64,000 bases of DNA from Ruegeria sp. THAF57 (GTDB lineage Bacteria > Pseudomonadota > Alphaproteobacteria > Rhodobacterales > Rhodobacteraceae). The stretch lies in contig NZ_CAIWNQ010000004.1 of assembly GCF_903914075.1 (NCBI RefSeq), positions 124,001 through 188,000 on the forward strand. Direction: 5' to 3'. This document shows, in pieces, positions 36,825-45,563 of the stretch. Position numbers and translations under genes: made by a program. How positions within the stretch are numbered: the first letter of the stretch is position 1; every line of letters begins with the position of its first letter. The notes under the pieces are model-generated. The model searched no databases, was not told the origin of the DNA, and saw only the letters and a list, made by a program, of their open reading frames with translations.

Positions 36825-37739
36825 TTACCCGCGGCGATACAGCCTCCATTCAAGATCAAATGACGGATAGCGGATTTTCGCGTCATGATGCAGCATTCGT
36901 AGGGGCCTAACAGGCATCTTGCTGCCAAGAAGGTGTTCCAGCAACGACGCGGCGTGTCCTGCGGATATGTATTTCTTTGGTTTGCCGCTATCTATCACCG
37001 AAAAAGAATGGCGCCGCATCAGTGTATCAAGCCCGGATCGCGAAAACCAATGCAGGACGCTTGGGGGCGAATACTCGTGCCAGCGCTTGCCCATCAGCCG
37101 GGCCATCCAACTGTCCAGACGCCAGTATTCGATCACGCAAATACCGCCTGGCCGCGTCAAATCCGCGACCGATTTCATGGCCTTGGGCAGGTCGTGAAAG
37201 TGGCCGATAACCTGTATCAAACTTACGGCATTGAAAGGTTCTAGACCCTTGCAGTCCTCAAGGCTTCCCTGCAGCGCGTTCAGACCTAGCGTGTCCCGAG
37301 CGTGAGAAACCATCGTCTGATTGGGGTCCAGGCCTGTCGTCGCCCAGCCTGCATCCTCCATCCCAGCTTGAAGAAAGCCTGCGGCGCTACCAACCTCAAG
37401 AAGCCGCCCATTTTTTGAATGGCGGGACAGGAGTTTTCCGTATCGTCGGCCTTGGTCTCGCAACAACTGAGCCTCGCTCAGGTAATCGGAGTACCCAGCG
37501 CCACCACCAAAAAAATAGCTGTCGTCATAAACTGACGCGACGTGGTCCTGATCAAACAAGCCTGCAACCGAACGGTTTCCGCAGGCCGGGCAGTGCATAA
37601 TCGAGTATCCGTTTTTAGCGAACGCAAATTCGGTTCTATTTTCACAGGCCGGGCAAATTGAGCTTTGGCCTGTTTTTAATTCACCTGCATGTTTCACTCG
37701 GCAAATCCCGCCGCAATTGTTCAAATAGGTCTCTAACAT
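36825..37739 (-). CDS. Class I SAM-dependent methyltransferase with N-terminal zinc ribbon
   Basis: A 304-residue protein. Two CPAC knuckles (near residues 29 and 50) form a rubredoxin-like zinc ribbon, followed by a Methyltransf_23-type domain: RLLEVGSAAGFLQAGMEDAG (SAM motif I, about 112-131), TTGLDPNQ (motif II), AVSLIQVIGHFHDLPKAM (motif IV) and RPGGICVIEYW. This architecture is common for sugar or polyketide methyltransferases in surface-glycan clusters. It runs away from the wecB operon, with about 600 bp between them, and may use the same product as substrate. Acceptor unknown. Confidence 0.8.
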   Translation of the reverse strand: MLETYLNNCGGICRVKHAGELKTGQSSICPACENRTEFAFAKNGYSIMHCPACGNRSVAGLFDQDHVASVYDDSYFFGGGAGYSDYLSEAQLLRDQGRRYGKLLSRHSKNGRLLEVGSAAGFLQAGMEDAGWATTGLDPNQTMVSHARDTLGLNALQGSLEDCKGLEPFNAVSLIQVIGHFHDLPKAMKSVADLTRPGGICVIEYWRLDSWMARLMGKRWHEYSPPSVLHWFSRSGLDTLMRRHSFSVIDSGKPKKYISAGHAASLLEHLLGSKMPVRPLRMLHHDAKIRYPSFDLEWRLYRRG

Positions 37740-38336
37740 GTCGCAAATCTTTGAGCGATCGTCAAAATTTAAGGCGTATGGATTGAATAATCGCCAACTA
37801 AATTGACATCAATTTGTACTTAATTTGGGCGCGTTGACGGCTGATTAAAAGTAAGATCTATGCGATGACTGACGGAAAAATTTAGGCGCCAATATGCTCC
37901 AAGGGAGATAATTGTTTCCTTTTTGTGGACACCTGTTCTGACGTTCAGATTCTCATTCACCTTGCGCTAAATCGTTAAAAACACTGGAGGTTAGGGGGTA
38001 TTTTCAGGCCGTTTCAAACGAATCGGTTGACAATTCCGCATCCCATAACGGACTTTGAATGTGGGGGCAGGCAATTTTAGCGAGTAAAAATCTCGCGACT
38101 ATTCATAGCAGAGCAGTACGAAAAGTATTGTGACTTGGGCGGAATTTTACGCCCGAGGTAATGATGAATAGTGGGGTGTTTGGTTTGTGTGAATTTGGTT
38201 ATTTGTGCGCTCGAATGGGCGCAGTTTTCGGCGCTGTTTAAGCGTTATGGGGAACCCTCAATCGGAAAATAGGTCTGAACAAAGGGTGTTTGGAAAAGCA
38301 CCTTTTGGCCGGCGTTCGGGCAGACAATCACGTCGT
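37740..38336. other. A/T-rich intergenic region at the head of the glycan cluster
   Basis: About 600 bp between the divergent methyltransferase and epimerase genes, visibly richer in A/T than the flanks. No gene is supported. TTGACA hexamers occur at 37803 and 38027 but neither has a good -10 at the right distance. Two inverted repeats are seen: GCGAG/CTCGC (38080-38096) and TTGGGCG/CGCCCGA (38135-38156, one G-T pair). I see no JUMPstart/ops element. The region probably holds the promoters and a long leader of the glycan operon. Confidence 0.5.
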
Positions 38337-39494
38337 GTGGCATTGAAAATCATGTTGGTTTTTGGAACCCGCCCGGAATTAATCAAGATGCTGCCGATCA
38401 TTCGCGAAGCAGGTGAGCGTGAAGACGTTGAGTTGATTACAGTGATGACGTCCCAGCACACTGATCTTGTGCGGTCTCTTGCTACGGAATGGGCAATCCC
38501 TGTCGATTACGACCTTGAGGTCATGAAGCACGCGCAGTCGTTGAATGACGTGATTTCTCGGGTTGTTGGACGGATTGATCGTGTTCTGGAGGAAGAGAAA
38601 CCGGATGTGGTTCTTGTTCAGGGCGACACCTCAAGCGCGTTTGGTAGTGCTTTGGCTGCGTGGCAACGGCAGATACCTGTTGGTCATGTCGAGGCTGGAC
38701 TGCGGACTGCGAGTATCGATTCTCCGTTCCCTGAAGAGGCGAACAGAAGGCTGATTTCCCGCATAGCCAGCTTCCATTTCGCACCAACCCTAAGCAACAA
38801 AAATGCGTTGCTGGCCGAGAAAGTACCGTCGCAGGGCGTTTTCCTGACTGGCAATACGGTGGTGGACTCGATCAGGCATGTCATGGGGCAAAGGCGTCCC
38901 TCCAAGCCGGTCGCGTCGTTGATATCAGAACTCGAGGGGCGTCGAATAATTGTATTGACGACGCATAGAAGAGAGAGCTTTGGCTCCGTTATGTGCGATC
39001 GCCTTAAGGTCTTGCGTCGCTATGTCGAAGAACGGCCGGATATCAGCCTCGTGTTCCCGGTCCACCCCAATCCGCAGGTCAAGAATGTAGCGCGTGCCGA
39101 GTTATCCGGGTCAGATCAGATTCACTTGGTTGAGCCTTTGGCCTATCCGGATTTCCTGCACGTGCTGGCGGCCTCGTGGGTTATTCTGTCAGATTCAGGA
39201 GGCATTCAGGAAGAGGCGCCAAGCCTTGGAAAGCCGCTGCTGATTTTGCGGGACGAAACCGAACGTTCGGAAGCCGTGAGTTGCGGAATCGCGCGGCTTG
39301 TCGGTCAATCGGCACAACGCCTGCAGGAAGAACTTCTGGAGCTTGATTGCCCTAAAAGTTGGGCCACAAAGGTCGGAGAAGTTGAAAATCCATTTGGCCG
39401 GGGAAACAGCGCAGCGCGGATACTGGACATCCTGCAAAGAAGGCAGACGGTGGCGCGTGCCGTTGACTTGGCTGCTGCGGGGACGGTGCAATGA
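38337..39494 (+). CDS. wecB: UDP-N-acetylglucosamine 2-epimerase (non-hydrolysing)
   Basis: Inverts C2 of UDP-GlcNAc to give UDP-ManNAc, feeding the glycan pathway of the following genes. Motifs: LVFGTRPELIKMLPII at the start, VQGDTSSAFG and GHVEAGLRT near 95-120, FPEEANRR, GNTVVDSI, TTHRRESFG near 205, VFPVHPNP near 240, and SDSGGIQEEAPSLGKPLL near 285 binding the nucleotide. Start choice is uncertain: the GTG at 38337 gives a normal 385 residues, while the frame is open from 38205 and an ATG at 38247 is possible. The stop overlaps the next start by 4 bp. Confidence 0.88.
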   Translation: MALKIMLVFGTRPELIKMLPIIREAGEREDVELITVMTSQHTDLVRSLATEWAIPVDYDLEVMKHAQSLNDVISRVVGRIDRVLEEEKPDVVLVQGDTSSAFGSALAAWQRQIPVGHVEAGLRTASIDSPFPEEANRRLISRIASFHFAPTLSNKNALLAEKVPSQGVFLTGNTVVDSIRHVMGQRRPSKPVASLISELEGRRIIVLTTHRRESFGSVMCDRLKVLRRYVEERPDISLVFPVHPNPQVKNVARAELSGSDQIHLVEPLAYPDFLHVLAASWVILSDSGGIQEEAPSLGKPLLILRDETERSEAVSCGIARLVGQSAQRLQEELLELDCPKSWATKVGEVENPFGRGNSAARILDILQRRQTVARAVDLAAAGTVQ

Positions 39495-40336
39495 CGCGTT
39501 TGTCCGATCCCACTCCGGCGGCCAATCCGCGCGTACAAGGTGGGGCGGACACCGTCCTTGATCACCAGTCCTTGACCGTGGTCGCACCGTGTTTCAACGA
39601 GGAGGAGGGGCTGCATTATTTGGCAGAGAAGCTTGCCAAATTGCAGACGAGCCTTGGTTCGCAAGTGGTTCTTTCGATCGTTCTGGTCGACGACGGAAGC
39701 ACTGACAACACGTGGGATGTCATGCACGACCTGTTCGGGCGTAGGCCGAACGTTACCTGCCTGCGTCATAAGAAAAACCTTGGGATCATGGCGGCAACGG
39801 CCACCGGGATAGCGGCCTCGACAGACGAGGCGGTCGCGGTCATCGATAGCGATTGCTCTTATGATCCGGCACTTATTTCCAAGATGCTGCCATTGCTGAA
39901 AGAGGACACGTCGATCGTGACGGCATCGCCGTACCACCCGCAGGGGCAAGTCGAAGGTGTACCGGAATGGCGTCTGTTTTTGTCCAAAGGCGCCTCTTGG
40001 GGTTATCGGCGGTTACTTCGGAACAATCTGGCTACGTACACATCGTGCTTTCGCCTGTATCGAAAAAGCTCGGTTGTTTCTTTACCCCGCCGGCATGACG
40101 GATTTTCCGGCGTGGCCGAGGTTCTTGCGTTGCTGGACCGCCGTGGGTGGCGCATTGACGAGGTTCCGGCCGTTTTGACAACACGTAAATACGGGCAGTC
40201 CAAGCTGAAGCTGATGCGGGTGGTTCGCGATCACCTGTCCTTGATGTCCAGTATCGCAGTCGGAAAGATTTTTTTTAACCGTATCCCCCCGCAGGAAGTT
40301 TCTGCGGGCCCTCAAGTTCGTGGAGAAAGAGATTAA
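39491..40336 (+). CDS. Family 2 glycosyltransferase, dolichol/polyprenyl-phosphate sugar synthase type
   Basis: Expected to move a sugar from UDP-sugar to polyprenyl phosphate on the cytoplasmic face. The 281-residue GT-A domain has VVAPCFNEEEGLHYL near 30, SIVLVDDGSTDNTWDVM near 63, KNLGIMAATATGIAAS near 95 and AVIDSDCSYDP (DxD-like) near 118, ending with RKYGQSKLKLMRVVRDHL, the lipid-phosphate-binding region of DPM1/ArnC relatives. No C-terminal membrane helices follow, so it is the short, peripheral form. Overlaps the epimerase by 4 bp and the aminotransferase by 1 bp. Confidence 0.85.
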   Translation: MTRLSDPTPAANPRVQGGADTVLDHQSLTVVAPCFNEEEGLHYLAEKLAKLQTSLGSQVVLSIVLVDDGSTDNTWDVMHDLFGRRPNVTCLRHKKNLGIMAATATGIAASTDEAVAVIDSDCSYDPALISKMLPLLKEDTSIVTASPYHPQGQVEGVPEWRLFLSKGASWGYRRLLRNNLATYTSCFRLYRKSSVVSLPRRHDGFSGVAEVLALLDRRGWRIDEVPAVLTTRKYGQSKLKLMRVVRDHLSLMSSIAVGKIFFNRIPPQEVSAGPQVRGERD

Positions 40337-41562
40337 TGACGAGTACATCTGTTCCCGAGTTCCCTTCAGACCAGGATGCAAGCGGTCGCCAGTTGGGTGA
40401 CGAAGAAATCGCGGCCCTGACGTCCGCAATTCGCTCTGGTACGCTTACGTCGACCAAAGGTCATTTCGTAAAAGAATTTCAGTCCAAATTCGCCCAATCC
40501 ATCGGGGCTGTGTTCGGGTATGCCTGCAGTTCGGGGACGGGGGCGATCCACGCCGCGGTTTCCGCAATTGACCCAAGTCCCGGCGACGAGATCATCACGT
40601 CGGCGATCACCGATATGGGTGCGATAACCCCGATCCTGTACCAGACCGCCATACCTGTTTTTGCGGATGTCGATCCGATCACGGGAAACCTGACGGCGGA
40701 AACGATTGAGCGCGCGATTAGTGAACGCACGAAAGCTATCATCGTCACGCACCTTTTCGGGTATCCCGCAGACATGCCGGCGATTTGCGCTGTCGCCCGC
40801 CAGCATGGGATTCCAGTGATTGAAGACTGCGCGCAAGCATATGGCGCAACCATTGATGGACGTCATGTCGGGACATTTGGCGACATCGGGTGCTTTAGCC
40901 TTCAGCAAGGTAAACACATCACGACCGGCGAAGGTGGAATTGTAACGTCCAACGACGAAGGTCTTGCCCGGCGCATACGGTTGTTTATCGACAAGGCGTG
41001 GGGTTACGGAGATCCAAAGCCGGATCATTATTTTGTCGCGCTGAACGGGCGGATGACCGAACTGCAAGGCGCGGTGGCGCTTGCTCAGTTCGCCAAGCTT
41101 GATGACAGCGTGCACCAGAGAAAAGCGATGGCCCAAAAGCTGACGGACGCGATATCTGGCCTGCCTATGCTGGTGGCTCCGTATTCGGATGACCAAACCG
41201 TTCACAGCTATTGGAAATATCCGCTGATCGTTCAGCCCGAAATTGGCGGCCCCGTTCGTGTTGCCGAGGCGTTGCGCGGATTTGGCATCAACTCGGCGCC
41301 ACGATACATCCAGAAGCCCGCGTTTGAGTGCGCCGTGATCCGCGATCAACAGACCTTCGGAGACAGCGGCTTTCCCTTCAATCTTGCCCGGCCCGAAGCT
41401 GTTGATTATGCGCCCGAGCGATTTGAGGGAACCTATTCTTTCCTGAACGATGTTCTCGTTCTGCCGTGGAACGAGCGTTACACCGACGAGCACGTCGATT
41501 ACTTGGCACAACAGATTGCCGCTGTGTGTTCTGACGTGCCTCGTCTGGACGTGGCGGAGTAA
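40336..41562 (+). CDS. DegT/DnrJ/EryC1/StrS (ArnB-like) sugar aminotransferase
   Basis: PLP enzyme that aminates a keto-sugar nucleotide. 408 residues; GTLTSTKGHFVKEFQSKFA, CSSGTGAIHAAV near 65, VIEDCAQAYGA near 165, and the Schiff-base Lys in FSLQQGKHITTGEGG near 195 all fit. The usual GEGGMV sequence is GEGGIV. Start and GT2 stop share one base (TAATG). The partner dehydrogenase and acyltransferase follow directly, which suggests an oxidise-aminate-acylate sequence on a nucleotide sugar. Confidence 0.9.
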   Translation: MTSTSVPEFPSDQDASGRQLGDEEIAALTSAIRSGTLTSTKGHFVKEFQSKFAQSIGAVFGYACSSGTGAIHAAVSAIDPSPGDEIITSAITDMGAITPILYQTAIPVFADVDPITGNLTAETIERAISERTKAIIVTHLFGYPADMPAICAVARQHGIPVIEDCAQAYGATIDGRHVGTFGDIGCFSLQQGKHITTGEGGIVTSNDEGLARRIRLFIDKAWGYGDPKPDHYFVALNGRMTELQGAVALAQFAKLDDSVHQRKAMAQKLTDAISGLPMLVAPYSDDQTVHSYWKYPLIVQPEIGGPVRVAEALRGFGINSAPRYIQKPAFECAVIRDQQTFGDSGFPFNLARPEAVDYAPERFEGTYSFLNDVLVLPWNERYTDEHVDYLAQQIAAVCSDVPRLDVAE

Positions 41563-41567
41563 AGCTG

Positions 41568-42593
41568 ATGGTACGATTTGGTATTGTTGGGGCTGGAGCG
41601 ATTGCAAAAGCGTATGCCGAAGCACTGGAGCAGGCCGAAGGCGTTTGCCTGACTGCCGTTGCAGATACGGTATCTGATGCCGCAAGTTCGTTGGCCGATT
41701 GCCACGGCGCTGCGACGTTTGCGTCGCATCGGGAATTGGCGTTGTCAGGGCTGTGTGACGCGGTGATCGTATCTACACCGCCCGCAACCCACGAAGCTGT
41801 TGTTTTGGATCTGATTGAGGCGGGTTTACCCGTGCTCTGCGAAAAACCTTTTGCAATTAACGGTGTAAGTGCACGCAGAATGGCGTCGGCGGCTGGTGAG
41901 AAAGGCATTCTGATCTCGATGGCGTCAAAGTTCCGCTATGTGGATGACGTCCAGATTGCGCGGGAAAAGGTGGCTGCGGGAGAGATTGGCGACCTCAAAC
42001 TGATCGAGAACGTCTTTACAGGCGTGGTGGACATGACCGACCGGTGGAACGCGCAGCCTGAAATATCTGGCGGTGGCGTCTTGGTGGATAACGGCACACA
42101 TTGTGTAGATATTGTGCGCTTCTTCACGGGCGGTATTGTCGCAGCCTCTGCCATGGTGGGCCCAAGTCTTCAGGATATCAGTGTCGAAGACCACGTCTTT
42201 ATGTCGCTCAGAACGGCAAACGGGGCACTGGCCCAGATCGAAACGTCTTGGAGTATTCACAAGGACAGTTCGGACTACTTGGCGTTGTACGGCGACGAAG
42301 GCGTCATTGAAGTCGGTTGGAAGTCCTCGCGCATACGGCGTCCTTTGACCGGACAGTGGGAAACCTTTGGCACCGGTTACGGAAAGGTGCAGGCGTTTTC
42401 AAATCAGGTCTTGGATTTCGCGGCCGGAGTTCGCGGCGAACCAACCAAAAGCCTTGCGACCGGGCGGGACATTCTGGCGTCTGTGGACGTGATTTCAGCC
42501 GGTTACACGTCGATTGCGGAAGGCGGCAGATGGGTTGATGTTGACGGCGTTGCCACCATCGACAGGGTCATGCCCAAGAGTGTGGTGTCGTGA
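41568..42593 (+). CDS. Gfo/Idh/MocA family NAD(P)-dependent sugar dehydrogenase
   Basis: 341 residues with a Rossmann start GIVGAGAIAKAYAEALE, the nicotinamide-side motif PVLCEKPFAIN near 90, and the family core GGGVLVDNGTHCVDIVRFF near 165 with the catalytic Asp and His. In WbpB- or WlbA-type pathways this enzyme makes the 3-keto sugar that the DegT aminotransferase uses; the same order is proposed here. Starts 5 bp after the DegT stop. Confidence 0.9.
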   Translation: MVRFGIVGAGAIAKAYAEALEQAEGVCLTAVADTVSDAASSLADCHGAATFASHRELALSGLCDAVIVSTPPATHEAVVLDLIEAGLPVLCEKPFAINGVSARRMASAAGEKGILISMASKFRYVDDVQIAREKVAAGEIGDLKLIENVFTGVVDMTDRWNAQPEISGGGVLVDNGTHCVDIVRFFTGGIVAASAMVGPSLQDISVEDHVFMSLRTANGALAQIETSWSIHKDSSDYLALYGDEGVIEVGWKSSRIRRPLTGQWETFGTGYGKVQAFSNQVLDFAAGVRGEPTKSLATGRDILASVDVISAGYTSIAEGGRWVDVDGVATIDRVMPKSVVS

Positions 42594-43210
42594 CAGCCAG
42601 GATTCACCCAACGGCAATCGTCGAGAAGGGCGTGGAAATCGGCGCCGGCACATCGGTATGGGACAACGTTCATCTGCGCGGTCCCAGTAAGATCGGCAGA
42701 AACTGCATTATTGGTGGCAAAAGCTATATCGCATACGGGGTTGAAATCGGCGATTTCGTTAAGATAAACTCGTTTGTCTACATTCCAAATGCCGTCAAGG
42801 TCGGGAATGGGGTGATGATCTCTGCGGGCACCATCTTTACCAATGACATCACACCGCGTGCCACTGACGCCGACATCACACAGCTTTTGGATTCCGGTCC
42901 GCAGGATAGTACGCTCCCGACCTTTGTTGGGGACGGTGTCACCATCGGAGCGGGCAGCAGGATCTCTGGCGGGATCACGATTGCTGAGTTCGCAATGGTT
43001 GGAATGGGATCGGTTGTCACCAAAGACGTGGGGGCGTTCCATCTGGTATTTGGCAACCCGGCCCGGCTGAAGGGGGCTGTGTGCAAATGCGGCCACGTTT
43101 TAATCCGTGGAAGCCTTGAGGGGCAGGGAAGGGCGACCTGTCCAAAGTGCGACCGGCAATACAGTTATCAAGACGGGGTTGTCTCATCCGAGTTGGAAAG
43201 CGCGTCATGA
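42590..43210 (+). CDS. Left-handed beta-helix acyltransferase with C-terminal zinc ribbon
   Basis: 206 residues from a GTG overlapping the previous stop by 4 bp. Hexapeptide repeats (IHPTAIVEKGVEIGAGTSVW onward) form a beta helix as in WbpD/WlbB, with VGDGVTIGAGSRISGGITI near 110 and the VTKDVGAFHLVFGNPAR ending of N-acyltransferases. A C-terminal extension (about 163-190) has CKCG and CPKC pairs, a zinc ribbon that is not part of the basic fold. It likely acylates the amino group installed by the aminotransferase. The zinc ribbon echoes that of the methyltransferase at the cluster's edge. Confidence 0.87.
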   Translation: MTARIHPTAIVEKGVEIGAGTSVWDNVHLRGPSKIGRNCIIGGKSYIAYGVEIGDFVKINSFVYIPNAVKVGNGVMISAGTIFTNDITPRATDADITQLLDSGPQDSTLPTFVGDGVTIGAGSRISGGITIAEFAMVGMGSVVTKDVGAFHLVFGNPARLKGAVCKCGHVLIRGSLEGQGRATCPKCDRQYSYQDGVVSSELESAS

Positions 43211-44553
43211 GCGGTGTGCAAGCGGATACGTGGGCTGTCCTCGGCGGAGGGATTCTGGGTCAGGCACTGGCGCTTCGTTTGCAGGAAGCCGGTAAGCGCG
43301 TGACCCTGATCGAAGCCGCGCCAGAGTTGGGCGGCCTTGCAATGGCCCAGCAGGTCGGAGGCATCACCTACGACAAGTTCTATCATGTGATCTTGCCGTT
43401 TGATAAACGAACCCTCGCTCTGCTCGACGACATAGGGTTGGGGGACGACGTTGAATGGAGGTCAACGCGCACAGGTTTTTTCAGCGACGGGCGGCTGATG
43501 CCGCTGAACGGGGCATTCGATTATCTGCGCCTCAGATCAATCGGTTTGGTAACCAAGTTGCGGGTTGCCTATCTGTTGATGGCGGCTGGACGGATCAGGG
43601 ATGGGGCTCCGCTTGAACAGATCAGCGTTCAGGAATGGTTAACCCGCTGGTGTGGGCAGGCTGGGTTTGATCGGCTCTGGCGGCCGCTACTCAGGGCAAA
43701 GTTGGGTGATAATGCATCGCGGGCATCGGCGGCGTTCATTTGGTCTAGCATACGCCGTTTGTACCTTGCGCGGCAGGGTGTTCAAAAAGTTGAACAGCTT
43801 GGTTTTGTAAAGAATGGTGGCTATGCCCGTATCCTGAACGCCCTGCGCGACACGTTGATCGCAAGAGGGATCGAGGTGCAAACCAACACCCCCGTAAGTC
43901 GGGTTTTTGGTTCCGCCGCAGGTGTTTGCGTCGAAACTCCATCCGGCAGGCAGGTATTCCAAAATGTTGTCTCGACACTTCCGACAAAAGCAAATCTGGC
44001 AGTGTGCGAGGGGCTGGATGCTGAAGAGAAAAACCGTCTGGATGGGGTGGTTTACCAAGGCATAATTTGCGCGTCCGTTGTGCTGAATCGACCACTGGCC
44101 GGTTATTATCTAACCTACCTGACAGATGAGGCGCTGCCATTCACGGGCATCGTTGAAATGTCTGCTTTGACCGGCACAGATGCGTTTGACGGCAAAACCC
44201 TGGTCTATTTACCGCGTTACGTCACGCAGGATGATCCGTATTGGGCCCTAAGCGATGAAGGGATTGCGCTGCAATTTGTTGACGCGCTGCGAAAGGTACA
44301 TCCGGACGTCGCAAGCACCGATGTTCTGGACATAAAAGTATCAAGAGTACGCGAGGTGATGGCCGTGCCAACCATTGGGTATCGTGAGAACGCCCCGCAA
44401 TCGGTGACTTCGGTGCCTGGCCTTTACTTTGTGAACTCGGCCCAGATCATCGACGGGACGTTGAACGTAGATGCGACTCTGGGCGTTTTGGACGAGGCCA
44501 TGGAGAAACTCGAACTGGGCCGCACCACAACCGAGGCGAGGCCAGCAGCATGA
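43207..44553 (+). CDS. NAD(P)/FAD-dependent oxidoreductase (amine-oxidase/UDP-galactopyranose-mutase-like)
   Basis: The ATG at 43207 overlaps the acyltransferase stop by 4 bp and gives 448 residues. An FAD-binding dinucleotide fold begins at WAVLGGGILGQALALRLQ with TLIEAAPELGGLA, as in amine oxidases, protoporphyrinogen oxidases and UDP-galactopyranose mutases. The C-terminal FAD contact reads PGLYFVNSAQIIDGTLNVD. Related proteins occur in glycan clusters next to a GT2 gene; the reaction is unknown. Candidates are oxidation or desaturation of the sugar or of the lipid carrier. Confidence 0.8.
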   Translation: MSGVQADTWAVLGGGILGQALALRLQEAGKRVTLIEAAPELGGLAMAQQVGGITYDKFYHVILPFDKRTLALLDDIGLGDDVEWRSTRTGFFSDGRLMPLNGAFDYLRLRSIGLVTKLRVAYLLMAAGRIRDGAPLEQISVQEWLTRWCGQAGFDRLWRPLLRAKLGDNASRASAAFIWSSIRRLYLARQGVQKVEQLGFVKNGGYARILNALRDTLIARGIEVQTNTPVSRVFGSAAGVCVETPSGRQVFQNVVSTLPTKANLAVCEGLDAEEKNRLDGVVYQGIICASVVLNRPLAGYYLTYLTDEALPFTGIVEMSALTGTDAFDGKTLVYLPRYVTQDDPYWALSDEGIALQFVDALRKVHPDVASTDVLDIKVSRVREVMAVPTIGYRENAPQSVTSVPGLYFVNSAQIIDGTLNVDATLGVLDEAMEKLELGRTTTEARPAA

Positions 44554-45563
44554 CAAAGAAGCTCGCAAGCCTGTCGCTCGATCTTGATAACCTGTGGTCC
44601 TACATGAAAACGCATGGCGATCCGGGATGGCAGGATTTTCCTGGATATTTGGACGTTGTCGTGCCGCGGTTTCTGGACATGCTTGACGAGCTTTCCATAA
44701 GCATGACGGTTTTCGTTGTCGGGCAGGATGCGGTGATCAAGGAAAACAAACCGATCCTAAAGTCCATCGCCGACGCAGGCCACGAAATCGCCAATCACTC
44801 ATTCAACCATGAGCCTTGGTTGCACCTATATTCCCCCGAGGAGATCAGCAAAGAAATTGAACGCGCGGAAGAGGCGATCCACTCTGCCACAGGCGTAACG
44901 CCCAAGGGGTTCCGGGGCCCGGGATACAGTTTGTCAGAAACCGTTTTGGATGTACTGAAACAACGTGGCTACGACTATGACTGTTCGACCTTTCCCACGA
45001 TCGCCGGCCCTTTGGCGCGGGCTTATTATTTTGCCAAGTCGCGCTTGTCATCAGATCAAAAGGAAAGGCGAAAAGTCCTGTTCGGCGGGATAAAGGATGG
45101 CTTTCGACCCTTAAAACCCTACGCATGGGACCTGAACCGAGAGCGGATGGTCGAAATCCCAGTTTCGACTATGCCGTTTTTCAGAATACCTTTTCATTAC
45201 AGTTATTTACACTGGATCGCAGGCGCGTCCGAAGGGCTGGCCTCGGTCTATTACGCATCCGCACTACGAGCTTGTGATATGGCCGGTGTAGCCCCTTCGA
45301 TGTTACTGCATCCGTTGGACTTCATGGGGGGGGATGACGTGCAGCAGTTGGCTTTTTTCCCCGGTATGAACCAGTCCTCTAATGAAAAGCTTGTCCGCAT
45401 GAAGCGCTTCTTGTCCAAGCTGAACGACGAGTATGACGTCACGACGATGGCCGGGCACGCGAAGACTCTGAAAATCACTGAGCTGCCTTTGCGAAGACCG
45501 GATTTTGCCACCGAAGACACGGATGCCGTCGATTTGGCCCAAGAAACGAGCGCCACCCGATGA
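44550..45563 (+). CDS. Polysaccharide deacetylase (NodB/ArnD-type)
   Basis: 337 residues; start overlaps the previous stop by 4 bp. The NodB domain covers about 1-150: the LSLDLDN segment bears the catalytic/metal Asp, HEIANHSFNHEPW the metal His pair, and FRGPGYSLSETVLDVL the third motif. The middle (YLHWIAGASEGLAS) is a family-specific insertion. No signal peptide is evident, so it acts in the cytoplasm or at its membrane, as ArnD does when it removes the formyl group from the lipid-linked sugar. Here it would remove the acyl group placed by the upstream acyltransferase; this is inference. Confidence 0.86.
   Translation: MTKKLASLSLDLDNLWSYMKTHGDPGWQDFPGYLDVVVPRFLDMLDELSISMTVFVVGQDAVIKENKPILKSIADAGHEIANHSFNHEPWLHLYSPEEISKEIERAEEAIHSATGVTPKGFRGPGYSLSETVLDVLKQRGYDYDCSTFPTIAGPLARAYYFAKSRLSSDQKERRKVLFGGIKDGFRPLKPYAWDLNRERMVEIPVSTMPFFRIPFHYSYLHWIAGASEGLASVYYASALRACDMAGVAPSMLLHPLDFMGGDDVQQLAFFPGMNQSSNEKLVRMKRFLSKLNDEYDVTTMAGHAKTLKITELPLRRPDFATEDTDAVDLAQETSATR

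Noticed and set aside
37740-38336. JUMPstart/ops element of the RfaH type
   Set aside because: No matching sequence.
40366-41685. 439-codon open frame antisense to the DegT aminotransferase gene
   Set aside because: Same cause; the plus-strand gene is clearly conserved.
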